A stretch of 6,893 nt of DNA from Lutispora sp. (GCA_030834765.1 JAUQXG010000556.1:1-6893); one strand, 5' to 3'. Positions 1 through 5,519 are shown, numbered from the stretch's first letter. Notes: a model not told the origin generated them from the letters alone. Numbers and translations are program-made.

Positions 1-254
1 CCAGTTGAGTGTTTATCCACTTTAATACCATCGATTTCAGATAAGTCTACCTGATCTCCAGATTTTACAAATGCAATTGTTAAATCTGCAATTTCATTGG
101 CATCCATACCTTTAAAATAAATAGTCATCAAAAAAGCTGACATTTGATAATCAGGAATAATTCCTTTTGTATAGCCATCTACAATATAATTAATCTCATC
201 TTTAGAAAGACATTGACCTTTTTTCTTTTTTTGTATTAGATCAACCATTCGCAT
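1..254 (-). CDS. pdp: Pyrimidine-nucleoside phosphorylase, N-terminal part (cut by window edge)
   Basis: Phosphorolysis of uridine, thymidine and deoxyuridine to free base and (deoxy)ribose-1-phosphate; cytoplasmic, pyrimidine salvage. Only the first 84 residues are present; the gene runs off the left edge. The visible part is the helical N-terminal domain of the thymidine/pyrimidine phosphorylase family: opening MRMVDLI, then DYQMSAFLM (about 35-43) and the KVDKHST signature (78-84), which in the family continues into the glycine-rich phosphate loop lying outside the window. A run of four lysines at 9-12 is a minor oddity. The chosen start is the ATG at 254-252, six bases after a GAGGTG that overlaps the stop of the preceding phosphorylase gene; the next in-frame ATG (codon 3) lies farther from it. 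Only 3 bases separate it from that upstream stop, so translational coupling in one salvage operon is likely. The family assignment is secure; the rest of the protein is unseen. Confidence 0.93.
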   Translation of the reverse strand, partial: MRMVDLIQKKKKGQCLSKDEINYIVDGYTKGIIPDYQMSAFLMTIYFKGMDANEIADLTIAFVKSGDQVDLSEIDGIKVDKHST

Positions 255-257
255 AGT

Positions 258-1076
258 TTACACCTCAGCTACAAAAGCTTTTACCAGCTTTATAAAATTA
301 GGTTTTGCGGCCTCTGCAATTTTAAGAACTTGTTCATGGCTAATAGAAACAAGTGTGTCTGGTATTGCCATATCAGTTATGCAGGATAATCCTAACGTCC
401 TCATTCCACAATGTCTGGCTACTATTACTTCTGGTACAGTTGACATTCCGATAGCATCGGACCCTAATATGATAAGCATTTGAAGCTCTGCTTTTGAGAA
501 ATAGTAAGGCCCAGTAATCCCAGTATAAACGCCACTTTTGACAATTATGCCATGATTAGATGATACCTTCTCACATAGTTCAATAAGATTTTTATCATAA
601 GCATCAGACATATCTGGGAATCTAGGACCAAATTCGTCAAGATTTTGACCTATTAGTGGATTTGTCCCCATTAAATTTATATGATCTTTTATTATCATGA
701 TGTCTCCTGGATGAAATGAATCATTTAATCCGCCACAGGCATTGCTAACTATTAAGATTTCTACTCCTAGAGATTTCATAATTCTAATTGGTAATGTGAC
801 ATCTTGCATGGAATAGCCTTCATAAAAGTGAAATCGCCCTTGCATTGCCATAACATTTTTACTTTCTAATGTGCCGAAAATGAATCTTCCAGCATGACCA
901 ATAACTGTTGAAATTGGAAAGTCAGGTATTTCATTATAATTTATAATAAACTTGTTATCAATATGTTCGCCTAATGAGCCAAGCCCAGTTCCTAATATAA
1001 TACCAATTTCAGGAGCAATATCTATTTTGCTTTTTATATAATGAACAGCATTATTAATTTTATCAATATAGTTCAT
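258..1076 (-). CDS. Divergent purine nucleoside phosphorylase paralogue with altered base-binding site
   Basis: A 272-residue member of the trimeric purine nucleoside phosphorylase/MTA phosphorylase superfamily, full length. Kept: glycine loop GTGLG (29-33), GHAGR (60-64), QGRFHFYEGY with Arg81, His83 and Tyr85 (79-88), MSTVPE with Ser212 (211-216), and His247, the counterpart of the human ribose-site His257. Changed: the family GPSYET motif reads GPYYFS (189-194), so the purine-contacting Glu (human Glu201) is Phe193; CITN reads CITD (232-235), so human Asn243 is Asp235; NAAGG reads NACGG (112-116); the Ser of GSGLG is Thr30. Asp and Thr at the last-named base and phosphate positions are what 5'-methylthioadenosine phosphorylase carries. 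I infer a phosphorylase acting on 6-amino purines or on an unusual nucleoside rather than on inosine/guanosine; a catalytically poor enzyme is possible but the phosphate and ribose residues argue against decay. It follows its paralogue by 13 bases; the ATG at 1076 is preceded by GGTGA. Fold certain, substrate uncertain. Confidence 0.9.
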   Translation of the reverse strand: MNYIDKINNAVHYIKSKIDIAPEIGIILGTGLGSLGEHIDNKFIINYNEIPDFPISTVIGHAGRFIFGTLESKNVMAMQGRFHFYEGYSMQDVTLPIRIMKSLGVEILIVSNACGGLNDSFHPGDIMIIKDHINLMGTNPLIGQNLDEFGPRFPDMSDAYDKNLIELCEKVSSNHGIIVKSGVYTGITGPYYFSKAELQMLIILGSDAIGMSTVPEVIVARHCGMRTLGLSCITDMAIPDTLVSISHEQVLKIAEAAKPNFIKLVKAFVAEV

Positions 1077-1089
1077 AAAATCACCATCC

Positions 1090-1902
1090 TTATATATTTT
1101 TGAGTATAGAAATAATAAGTTTCATAAAATTAGACCTTACTTTTTCAGCTGTTTGAATTACTTCTTCGTGATTTAGAGGCTTATTTAGTATACCAGCTGC
1201 CATGTTTGTGATACAAGAAATTCCTAAAACATTTAAATTGCAATGTCTAGCCGTTATAACTTCAGGTACTGTGGACATACCTACTGCATCTGCTCCCAAT
1301 ATTCTTGCGGCTCTAATTTCAGCAGGTGTTTCATAGGATGGCCCTGTAAATCCCATGTACACTCCTTGTCGTATATCTAACATCAGCGTATCAGCACATT
1401 TTTGTGCTATGTTTACTAGACTATCTGTATAGGCAACTGACATATCTGGAAATCTTGGACCAAATTCATCAAGATTCTCACCAATTAATGGGTTAGTCCC
1501 TATAAAATTTATATGGTCTTTTATTATCATCAAGTCTCCAGGAACAAAGTTTTTATTCACTCCTCCTGCAGCATTTGTGATTATTACTGTCTGTATCCCT
1601 AACATTTTCATAAGTCTTACTGGAAAAGAAATCTGCTGCATACTATATCCTTCATAAAAATGACTTCTTCCTTGCATAACTGCGACTTTTTTATCACCTA
1701 AAATACCAAAAACAAATCTTCCTTTATGACCTTCAACTGTTGAAACAGGGAAGTTGGGAATGTCTTTATAATCAACAATAATTTTCTTTGTTACTTCTTC
1801 CCCTATAACACCAAGACCTGATCCTAAAATTAAACCTACCTCAGGCATAAAATCAGTCACGGATCTAATGTAATTTTTTGCTGCAATAAGATCTTTTAAC
1901 AT
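1090..1902 (-). CDS. punA: Purine nucleoside phosphorylase (trimeric, inosine/guanosine type)
   Basis: Cleaves inosine, guanosine and their deoxy forms with phosphate to base plus (deoxy)ribose-1-phosphate; cytoplasmic purine salvage. The 270 residues match the usual family length. Motifs: phosphate loop GSGLG (27-31, Ser28), GHKGR (58-62), QGRSHFYEGY with Arg79, His81 and Tyr83 (77-86), NAAGG (110-114), GPSYETPAE with Glu191 (188-196), GMSTVPEV with Ser210 (208-215), CITN with Asn233 (230-233) and His245. Glu191 and Asn233 correspond to human Glu201 and Asn243, which select 6-oxopurines, so the substrate class is well supported. The ATG at 1902 follows AAAGGAG by 9 bases. It sits 45 bases after xerD with a terminator-like hairpin between, and leads a tight cluster with a second, divergent purine phosphorylase and pyrimidine-nucleoside phosphorylase. 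The phosphopentomutase gene (drm/deoB) that lies at this point in Bacillus subtilis is absent here. Confidence 0.95.
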   Translation of the reverse strand: MLKDLIAAKNYIRSVTDFMPEVGLILGSGLGVIGEEVTKKIIVDYKDIPNFPVSTVEGHKGRFVFGILGDKKVAVMQGRSHFYEGYSMQQISFPVRLMKMLGIQTVIITNAAGGVNKNFVPGDLMIIKDHINFIGTNPLIGENLDEFGPRFPDMSVAYTDSLVNIAQKCADTLMLDIRQGVYMGFTGPSYETPAEIRAARILGADAVGMSTVPEVITARHCNLNVLGISCITNMAAGILNKPLNHEEVIQTAEKVRSNFMKLIISILKNI

Positions 1903-1927
1903 ATTACTTGTCTCCTTTAGATGTATT

Positions 1928-1957
1928 TTAATAAAATAAAAGGGCTTTTAAGCCCTT
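1928..1957 (-). terminator. Rho-independent terminator after xerD
   Basis: Perfect inverted repeat AAGGGCTT / AAGCCCTT (1940-1957), followed on the minus strand by a T-rich tail (TTTATTTTATT, to 1928). The xerD stop codon (1948-1950) lies inside it, at the centre of the hairpin, so the terminator begins within the last xerD codons. It should separate xerD from the phosphorylase genes, although no convincing promoter is visible in the remaining 25 bases, so partial read-through or a promoter inside xerD is possible. Confidence 0.7.
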
Positions 1958-2829
1958 GGGTGTGTTTTATTATACACTTCTCTAATGCGATTCTTGTTAA
2001 TTTTATTATACACTTGAGTAGTAGATATATCTGAATGTCCTAGCATTTCTTGTATAGATTGCAAATCAGCACCGTTCTCTATTAAGTGTACAGCAAAAGA
2101 ATGTCTTAGTGTATGAGGAGTTATAGACTTACCTATTTTAGCTTTATTGGTATAATATTTAATTATTTTCCAGAAGCCTTGCCTTGTTATTCGATTACCA
2201 TGAAAATTTAGAAATAAAGCACTTTCTTCAGCACTGTTACTTAGTCTTTCCCTAAAATCATTTAAATAAATCTTTAAATACTTAATTGCAATATTTCCAA
2301 AAGGTATTGTTCGACACTTTCCATTGTTATTTCTGCATATAATAATACCAGAAATTGTATCTATATCATTTATATCCAAAGAAACTAATTCGGAAACTCT
2401 TATGCCTGTTGCATATAAAAGCTCTAGCATTGCTTTATCCCTAGCACCTTTTGAATCATTTGCTTTTGGTTGTTCAAGTAAAAGCTCAACTTCTTTTTTT
2501 GACATAACAGAAGGAAGCTTTTTCTCAACCTTTGGGGAATCTAAATTAGATGATGGGTCTTCATCTATATATCTATGATTATACATAAATTGATAAAAGC
2601 ATCTAATAGAAGCCAATGTTCTGGATATAGTGGAAGTTGCCTTCCCGTTCTTTTGTAAGACCATAAGATAAGCTATTATCATAGTCTTATTTACTTTGTC
2701 AACCAGCATATTATGCTCATCTAAGTATTTAAAGAACTGTGTTATATCCCGTTCATAGGATTCAAGTGTATTTTTAGAAAGGTTTCTTTCTGTTTCTAGA
2801 TAACTAAAGAAAAAATCAATATAATTCAT
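1948..2829 (-). CDS. xerD: Site-specific tyrosine recombinase XerD
   Basis: Tyrosine recombinase that, with a XerC partner, resolves chromosome dimers at dif near the terminus. The 293 residues match XerD length. Residues 1-90 form the SAM-like core-binding domain (SKNTLESYERDI at 18-29); the catalytic domain follows from about 105. The catalytic set is complete: Arg144 (TGIRVSEL), Lys171 (NNNGK), His239 and Arg242 (TPHTLRHSFA), His265 (LGHSD) and nucleophile Tyr274 (TTQVY), and the protein ends in the typical YNKTHPRA tail. The XerC/XerD-like sequence throughout and its place between spoIIM and purine phosphorylase, as in Bacillus, favour XerD over a phage integrase. The ATG at 2829 follows AAGGGG by about 10 bases. 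A perfect TATAAT lies 22 bases upstream of the start, and the hairpin before that suggests transcription separate from the spoIIM unit. A terminator overlaps its stop codon. Confidence 0.95.
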   Translation of the reverse strand: MNYIDFFFSYLETERNLSKNTLESYERDITQFFKYLDEHNMLVDKVNKTMIIAYLMVLQKNGKATSTISRTLASIRCFYQFMYNHRYIDEDPSSNLDSPKVEKKLPSVMSKKEVELLLEQPKANDSKGARDKAMLELLYATGIRVSELVSLDINDIDTISGIIICRNNNGKCRTIPFGNIAIKYLKIYLNDFRERLSNSAEESALFLNFHGNRITRQGFWKIIKYYTNKAKIGKSITPHTLRHSFAVHLIENGADLQSIQEMLGHSDISTTQVYNKINKNRIREVYNKTHPRA

Positions 2830-2850
2830 AGAGACATATCCCCTTTTACA

Positions 2851-2856
2851 ATTATA
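2851..2856 (-). promoter_or_regulatory. Possible -10 box of an xerD promoter
   Basis: The minus strand reads TATAAT, a perfect -10, with the AAGGGG ribosome site and xerD ATG just downstream. No good TTGACA-like -35 or extended -10 TGN is seen at the right distance (17-18 bases upstream reads ATAATT or TATAAT), and the region is AT-rich, so a chance match is quite possible. Its position just after a hairpin is what gives it weight. Confidence 0.35.
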
Positions 2857-2882
2857 TGTCTAATAATTCAACAAATTATATT

Positions 2883-2908
2883 AAAATCCTCCAACATTTG
2901 AAGATTTT
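2883..2908 (-). terminator. Hairpin after the small membrane-protein gene, possible terminator
   Basis: The minus-strand transcript can form a 9-pair stem (AAAAUCUUC with GAGGAUUUU, one G-U pair) around an 8-base loop. It overlaps the stop codon of the 77-residue gene. The following tail (AATATAATTT) is AT-rich but not a clean T-run, so termination may be weak. It would close the spoIIM transcription unit before xerD. Confidence 0.4.
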
Positions 2909-3140
2909 ACATAAAAAATATTATTCGTTTTATATTAATTAAAAATAATTCTAAAATTCCGTCGTTTAAATGATTGCTGATACTATTTACTAGTACTGAA
3001 TTATGTGAGGGTGTAGTGTCTTGATAAAAAAGCTTAAATAATTTGTCGACAAATTGAGGTAATATAATTATAATAAAAAAAAGTATGAAGAATGAATAAA
3101 AAAACTTTATATAGATAAGCTTTGTTCGATTATTTTGCAT
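2907..3140 (-). CDS. Small single-span membrane protein of unknown function
   Basis: 77 residues, not recognised with confidence. A short basic N-terminus (Arg5, Lys7) is followed by a very hydrophobic segment at about 9-28 (aromatic and isoleucine-rich), then an amphipathic stretch with VDKLFKLFY (31-39), a polar linker DTTPSHNSVLVN (41-52), and a hydrophobic C-terminus. A single membrane anchor with a short soluble tail is the likely layout. It is probably real: the ATG at 3140 has a strong GGAGG five bases upstream, and it starts 14 bases after the spoIIM stop, so it should be cotranscribed with spoIIM and perhaps made in the mother cell. In Bacillus subtilis the small membrane protein YqzK (DUF4227) occupies the equivalent place just before xerD; size, anchor and a Pro-x-x-N-S-V-x-V stretch after the anchor are loosely compatible, but this is positional inference. 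A hairpin overlaps its stop codon. Confidence 0.7.
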   Translation of the reverse strand: MQNNRTKLIYIKFFYSFFILFFIIIILPQFVDKLFKLFYQDTTPSHNSVLVNSISNHLNDGILELFLINIKRIIFFM

Positions 3141-3154
3141 AACATCCTCCCAAA

Positions 3155-3787
3155 TTACATTAGATATGGAGTGGCTATTCTAAGTAGCACAGGAGTAATA
3201 TATGATTCTATCAAACTTCCAAAAATCAAGACAAAAGATAAGAACATAATTAAAATACTATAATTTAAAGCTTGTATCTTACTCTGATCTATTTTTTTTA
3301 CCACTCTATTTCTAATTCTTGCAATAGAATGACTTATTCCTATTACAGAAATAACCATTATTATAGGCACATATATTATACTTTGTGGCAATATAGATAT
3401 TAACGACAATAAGAATCCATTATTTCCTAGATTCTGTGCTAAAAAGCCTATTGTAAATCCAAAGCAATATCCACGAAAAATAAGATAAACTGGAATAGTG
3501 ATAACTCCTAATGATAAAAAACCAGATAAATATATAATTATTATAGAATATAAATTTAGCTTAATGGATTGTTTAAGTATAAGAGAGCTATCAAAGTTTT
3601 TGTTAGAAACCAATTTCAAAAAGCCTTCAATATAAGAAATAACCTGACTCTTCATTTCAGAATTTACAGAATTTATTGAAATTGCACCTAAACTAATACC
3701 AACCAAGAAGAAAAAAAGCACTAAAGCATATGCACCAATATTTGATGCTAAGTGCTTTTTTATATACAAATTGACTTTACTAAACAA
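3155..3787 (-). CDS. spoIIM: Stage II sporulation protein M (engulfment complex)
   Basis: Integral membrane protein that in Bacillus recruits or stabilises SpoIIP and SpoIID, the peptidoglycan-degrading engulfment machine, at the septum on the mother-cell side. The 210 residues match the family. Membrane segments are visible at about 17-38, 78-103, 107-118, 124-152 and 176-193. Family landmarks are RGYCFGFTIGFL (105-116), ILPQSIIYVP (132-141) and the C-terminal SLIESYITPVLL (191-202). No ATG fits: the start is TTG at 3787, seven bases after GGGAGGG, and the resulting N-terminus (short, basic, before the first span) has normal family shape. A sigma-E-like promoter lies in the 71-base gap upstream, as expected for a mother-cell gene. 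A small membrane-protein gene follows after 14 bases. The mciZ gene found between nudF and spoIIM in Bacillus is absent; the gap is too short for it. Confidence 0.92.
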   Translation of the reverse strand: MFSKVNLYIKKHLASNIGAYALVLFFFLVGISLGAISINSVNSEMKSQVISYIEGFLKLVSNKNFDSSLILKQSIKLNLYSIIIIYLSGFLSLGVITIPVYLIFRGYCFGFTIGFLAQNLGNNGFLLSLISILPQSIIYVPIIMVISVIGISHSIARIRNRVVKKIDQSKIQALNYSILIMFLSFVLIFGSLIESYITPVLLRIATPYLM

Positions 3788-3794
3788 TCAAATT

Positions 3795-3801
3795 CCCTCC
3801 C
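3795..3801 (-). promoter_or_regulatory. Ribosome binding site fixing the spoIIM TTG start
   Basis: The minus strand reads GGGAGGG, seven bases before TTG at 3787. There is no in-frame ATG close by that gives a full first membrane segment, so this site decides the start. Confidence 0.75.
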
Positions 3802-3828
3802 AGCTTTTGTCCAACTTTTATTTAGTTA

Positions 3829-3857
3829 GATATATGCGCAAGAGAGTAATAATATGA
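3829..3857 (-). promoter_or_regulatory. Putative sigma-E promoter of spoIIM
   Basis: The minus strand reads TCATATT (3851-3857), 14 bases, then CATATATC (3829-3836). The -35 is a full match to the sigma-E form KMATATT and the spacing is the consensus 14. The -10 matches CATACAnT only in CATA and the following A. It lies between the NUDIX stop codon and the spoIIM start, giving a leader of about 35 bases. Bacillus spoIIM is known to be sigma-E dependent, which supports the call. Confidence 0.5.
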
Positions 3858-3858
3858 A

Positions 3859-4386
3859 TTAAAAGTTTTGCAGCAACAAAATTGCAGTAATCGTTTTGGC
3901 ATCTTTAATTTTGCCTAATTTAATTAGATTTAGTGCTTCAGCTAAATCTAATTTATATAAATCTATAAACTCATCATCATCAAGATTTCTTTTACCAGTA
4001 ATTAAATCTTTAGCTAAATAAATATATATCACTTCGTTTGAAAAACCCGGAGATGTATATATTTTATTCATAAATAGCAATTGAGAAGCCAAAAATCCAG
4101 TTTCTTCTTCAAGTTCTCGTAAAGCACATTTTTCAGGGTCTTCGCCGGGTTCTATTTTGCCTGCGGGTATTTCTAGCAGTTCTTCTTCAACAGCTTTTCT
4201 AAATTGTTTTACAAATAATATTCTTCCATCCTTATCTATTGGTAATATGGCAACTGCACCAGGATGTACCACTATTTCTCTATAAGCGGTATTATTATTA
4301 GGAAGCATTACTTTATGTACATTGAGATTTATCATTCTACCTTCGTAGATGGTTTCAACTTCTAAGGTTTTTTCGTTATATTTCAT
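3859..4386 (-). CDS. nudF: NUDIX hydrolase, ADP-ribose pyrophosphatase type
   Basis: Hydrolyses ADP-ribose to AMP and ribose-5-phosphate, a cytoplasmic housecleaning role. The 175 residues match NudF. The complete NUDIX box G-x5-E-x7-R-E-U-x-E-E-x-G-U runs 76-98: Gly76, Glu82, Arg90, Glu91, Glu94, Glu95, Gly97. The N-terminal part (YEGRMINLNVHKVMLPN, 14-30) and HPGAVAILPI (41-50) are the dimer-forming beta region typical of the ADP-ribose subgroup. Pro113 in TSPGFSNEV lies 16 residues after the last Gly of the box, a marker of ADP-ribose pyrophosphatases. The ATG at 4386 follows AAAGGAG by five bases. It lies between spo0A and spoIIM; Bacillus nudF is also close upstream of spoIIM, so the placement is conserved even though a sporulation role is not established. 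No clear promoter is seen, so read-through from spo0A is possible. Confidence 0.93.
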   Translation of the reverse strand: MKYNEKTLEVETIYEGRMINLNVHKVMLPNNNTAYREIVVHPGAVAILPIDKDGRILFVKQFRKAVEEELLEIPAGKIEPGEDPEKCALRELEEETGFLASQLLFMNKIYTSPGFSNEVIYIYLAKDLITGKRNLDDDEFIDLYKLDLAEALNLIKLGKIKDAKTITAILLLQNF

Positions 4387-4449
4387 ACAAACTCCTTTAA
4401 ATCAATATTTTAATCATCCTATTATTCCTTATATAATTATAAAGGATAC

Positions 4450-4496
4450 AAAAAAACGCCTAATTGATGTTTTTAAATCACCATTTACACGTTTTT
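4450..4496 (-). terminator. Weak possible terminator after spo0A
   Basis: The minus-strand RNA can pair AAAAACGU (from 4496) with GCGUUUUU (to 4452), ending in a run of seven T at 4450-4456. The stem is mostly A-T, the loop is long (about 29 bases, with a possible inner TGAT/ATCA pairing), and much of the T-run is used in the stem. Listed because it is the only structure in the 129-base gap between spo0A and the NUDIX gene. Confidence 0.25.
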
Positions 4497-4515
4497 AAGC
4501 TACCATCTATAAGAT

Positions 4516-5322
4516 TTAACTAATTTTCATTTCAAGCCTTAATTTATCAGCGATCATAGCAATGAACTCGCTATTTGTTGGCTTACCCTTGTCATTATGC
4601 ACAGTATAACCAAATAAATTATTTATTGTATCTACTCTTCCTCTGCCCCAAGCGACTTCGATAGCATGCCTAATAGCTCTTTCTACTCTACTTGATGTTG
4701 TATTAAATTTTCTTGCTATGGAGGGGTATAGCTCTTTTGTTACTGCACTTAATAATTCGATATTATTCACTACCATTGTTATTGCTTCTCGCAAATACAT
4801 GTATCCTTTAATATGAGCTGGAACTCCAATTTCATGTATTATATTTGTAATAGCAGCTTCTAGATTAGGAACTTGAGTATTCACTAAACCTGTTGATTTA
4901 GAGTGTAATAAGGTCTTTTTATCTGCAGTATCATTTGTGTTGATACCAAAACATTCTCTGATGCGCTTTGAAAACACTTCCATATCAAATGGTTTTACAA
5001 CATAATATTCTGCTCCTAGCGTTAACGCTTTTTGTGTTATCTTATCTTGTCCTACAGCAGATAAAACGATAATTTTAGGTACTTTTTCCAAGTTCATTTC
5101 ATTTAATCTTTCTAAGACACCTAAACCGTCAAGATGTGGCATTATTATATCTAATATAATAATATCAGGATAAGTAGCTACAATCATATCCACGGCTTCT
5201 AACCCATCTTTAGCAATACCCACAATTTCAAAATCTGGTTGCATACTTAAATATTCACTAAGTATGCTGCAAAAGTCTCTATTATCATCAGCAATCAGTA
5301 TTTTAATATTTTGCAGATTCAT
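4516..5322 (-). CDS. spo0A: Sporulation master response regulator Spo0A
   Basis: Phosphorylation-activated transcription factor that starts sporulation and, in clostridia, often solvent or stationary-phase genes; it binds 0A boxes as a dimer. The 268 residues are full length. Receiver domain 1-125: acidic pocket Asp12/Asp13, phospho-acceptor Asp58 in [13 protein letters not shown], switch Ser88 (VLSAVGQD), Lys110 (VVKPFD). A linker of about 130-150 shows the low conservation usual there. The DNA-binding domain (about 152-268) holds [18 protein letters not shown] (164-181) and the recognition helix region [19 protein letters not shown] (210-228), nearly invariant in the family. The ATG at 5322 follows AGGGGG by seven bases. 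It lies downstream of spoIVB, the standard arrangement in spore formers. A sigma-H promoter match with an overlapping 0A box just upstream indicates transition-phase induction and autoregulation. No Spo0F/Spo0B gene is in the window; clostridial Spo0A is generally phosphorylated directly by orphan kinases. Confidence 0.98.
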   Translation of the reverse strand: MNLQNIKILIADDNRDFCSILSEYLSMQPDFEIVGIAKDGLEAVDMIVATYPDIIILDIIMPHLDGLGVLERLNEMNLEKVPKIIVLSAVGQDKITQKALTLGAEYYVVKPFDMEVFSKRIRECFGINTNDTADKKTLLHSKSTGLVNTQVPNLEAAITNIIHEIGVPAHIKGYMYLREAITMVVNNIELLSAVTKELYPSIARKFNTTSSRVERAIRHAIEVAWGRGRVDTINNLFGYTVHNDKGKPTNSEFIAMIADKLRLEMKIS

Positions 5323-5352
5323 TTATTAACCCCCTAGTTATATTTTAATAAA

Positions 5353-5381
5353 GTATTCGACAATAATACTTCTTTTCCTCC
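5353..5381 (-). promoter_or_regulatory. Sigma-H promoter of spo0A with overlapping 0A box
   Basis: The minus strand reads GGAGGAAAA (5373-5381), 11 bases, then GTCGAATAC (5353-5361). This fits the sigma-H consensus RnAGGAwWW - N11-12 - RnnGAATWW at every defined position except the last base. TGTCGAA at 5362-5356, a perfect 0A box, overlaps the -10. Transcription would begin near 5347, leaving a leader of about 25 bases with the AGGGGG ribosome site. Sigma-H plus Spo0A control of spo0A is established in Bacillus; here it is read from motifs only. Confidence 0.75.
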
Positions 5382-5396
5382 TATTATCTACCATAG

Positions 5397-5408
5397 AATC
5401 GTACGATT
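5397..5408. repeat. 12-base perfect palindrome upstream of the spo0A promoter
   Basis: AATCGTACGATT is its own reverse complement. It lies 15 bases upstream of the sigma-H -35, a possible operator position for a dimeric regulator. No known site is matched with confidence. Confidence 0.45.
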
Positions 5409-5415
5409 AATTAAT

Positions 5416-5439
5416 GCAAATAAAGACATTTTTATTTGC
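5416..5439. repeat. Inverted repeat in the spoIVB-spo0A intergenic region
   Basis: GCAAATAAA and TTTATTTGC form a perfect 9-base inverted repeat around a 6-base spacer. No T-run follows it on the minus strand, so it is not a typical terminator. It could be an operator or a weak RNA hairpin. Confidence 0.45.
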
Positions 5440-5478
5440 TATATTTTTCATTATTTTTACATCTGGATATAAAAACAT

Positions 5479-5519
5479 GTCATTTAATGACGAAAAGATA
5501 GAGCATATTGCTCTATCTT
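5479..5519 (-). terminator. Terminator hairpins after spoIVB
   Basis: Main stem: an 11-base perfect inverted repeat (AAGATAGAGCA / TGCTCTATCTT, 5495-5519) with a 3-base loop. The spoIVB stop codon (5513-5515) lies in its upstream arm. On the minus strand only a short TTTT follows. A second small inverted repeat (GTCAT / ATGAC, 5479-5491) comes next and is followed by ATGTTTTTATAT. Together they probably end the spoIVB transcript, leaving spo0A under its own promoter. Confidence 0.6.
5488..5494 (+). promoter_or_regulatory. Possible second 0A box, opposite orientation
   Basis: TGACGAA matches 6 of 7 bases of the 0A box TGTCGAA. It lies about 107 bases upstream of the sigma-H -35 and inside the spoIVB terminator region. 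A 7-base motif with one mismatch is common by chance, so this is tentative. Confidence 0.25.

Noticed and set aside
2324..2578. Plus-strand open frame of 84 codons
   Set aside because: Lies antisense within the catalytic domain of xerD, whose protein is clearly conserved; the frame has no plausible ribosome site or family-like sequence.
3046..3059. 14-base palindrome ATTTGTCGACAAAT resembling a 0A box or operator
   Set aside because: Lies inside the small membrane-protein coding region (Phe-Val-Asp-Lys codons) away from any start; reads TGTCGAC, not TGTCGAA. Likely chance.
3788..3858. mciZ-like peptide between the NUDIX gene and spoIIM
   Set aside because: The gap is 71 bases, too short for a 40-residue peptide, and no small frame with a ribosome site is present.
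4427..4445. Imperfect dyad CCTT...AAGG upstream of the NUDIX gene, and TATAAT within it as a promoter
   Set aside because: Only four clean pairs before a bulge, and no -35 at a suitable distance from the TATAAT.
5390..5419. Possible sigma-A promoter for spo0A (TTGCAT - 18 - TATGGT on the minus strand)
   Set aside because: Both boxes are only partial matches in AT-rich DNA, and the spacer covers the palindrome; too weak to list beside the clear sigma-H match.
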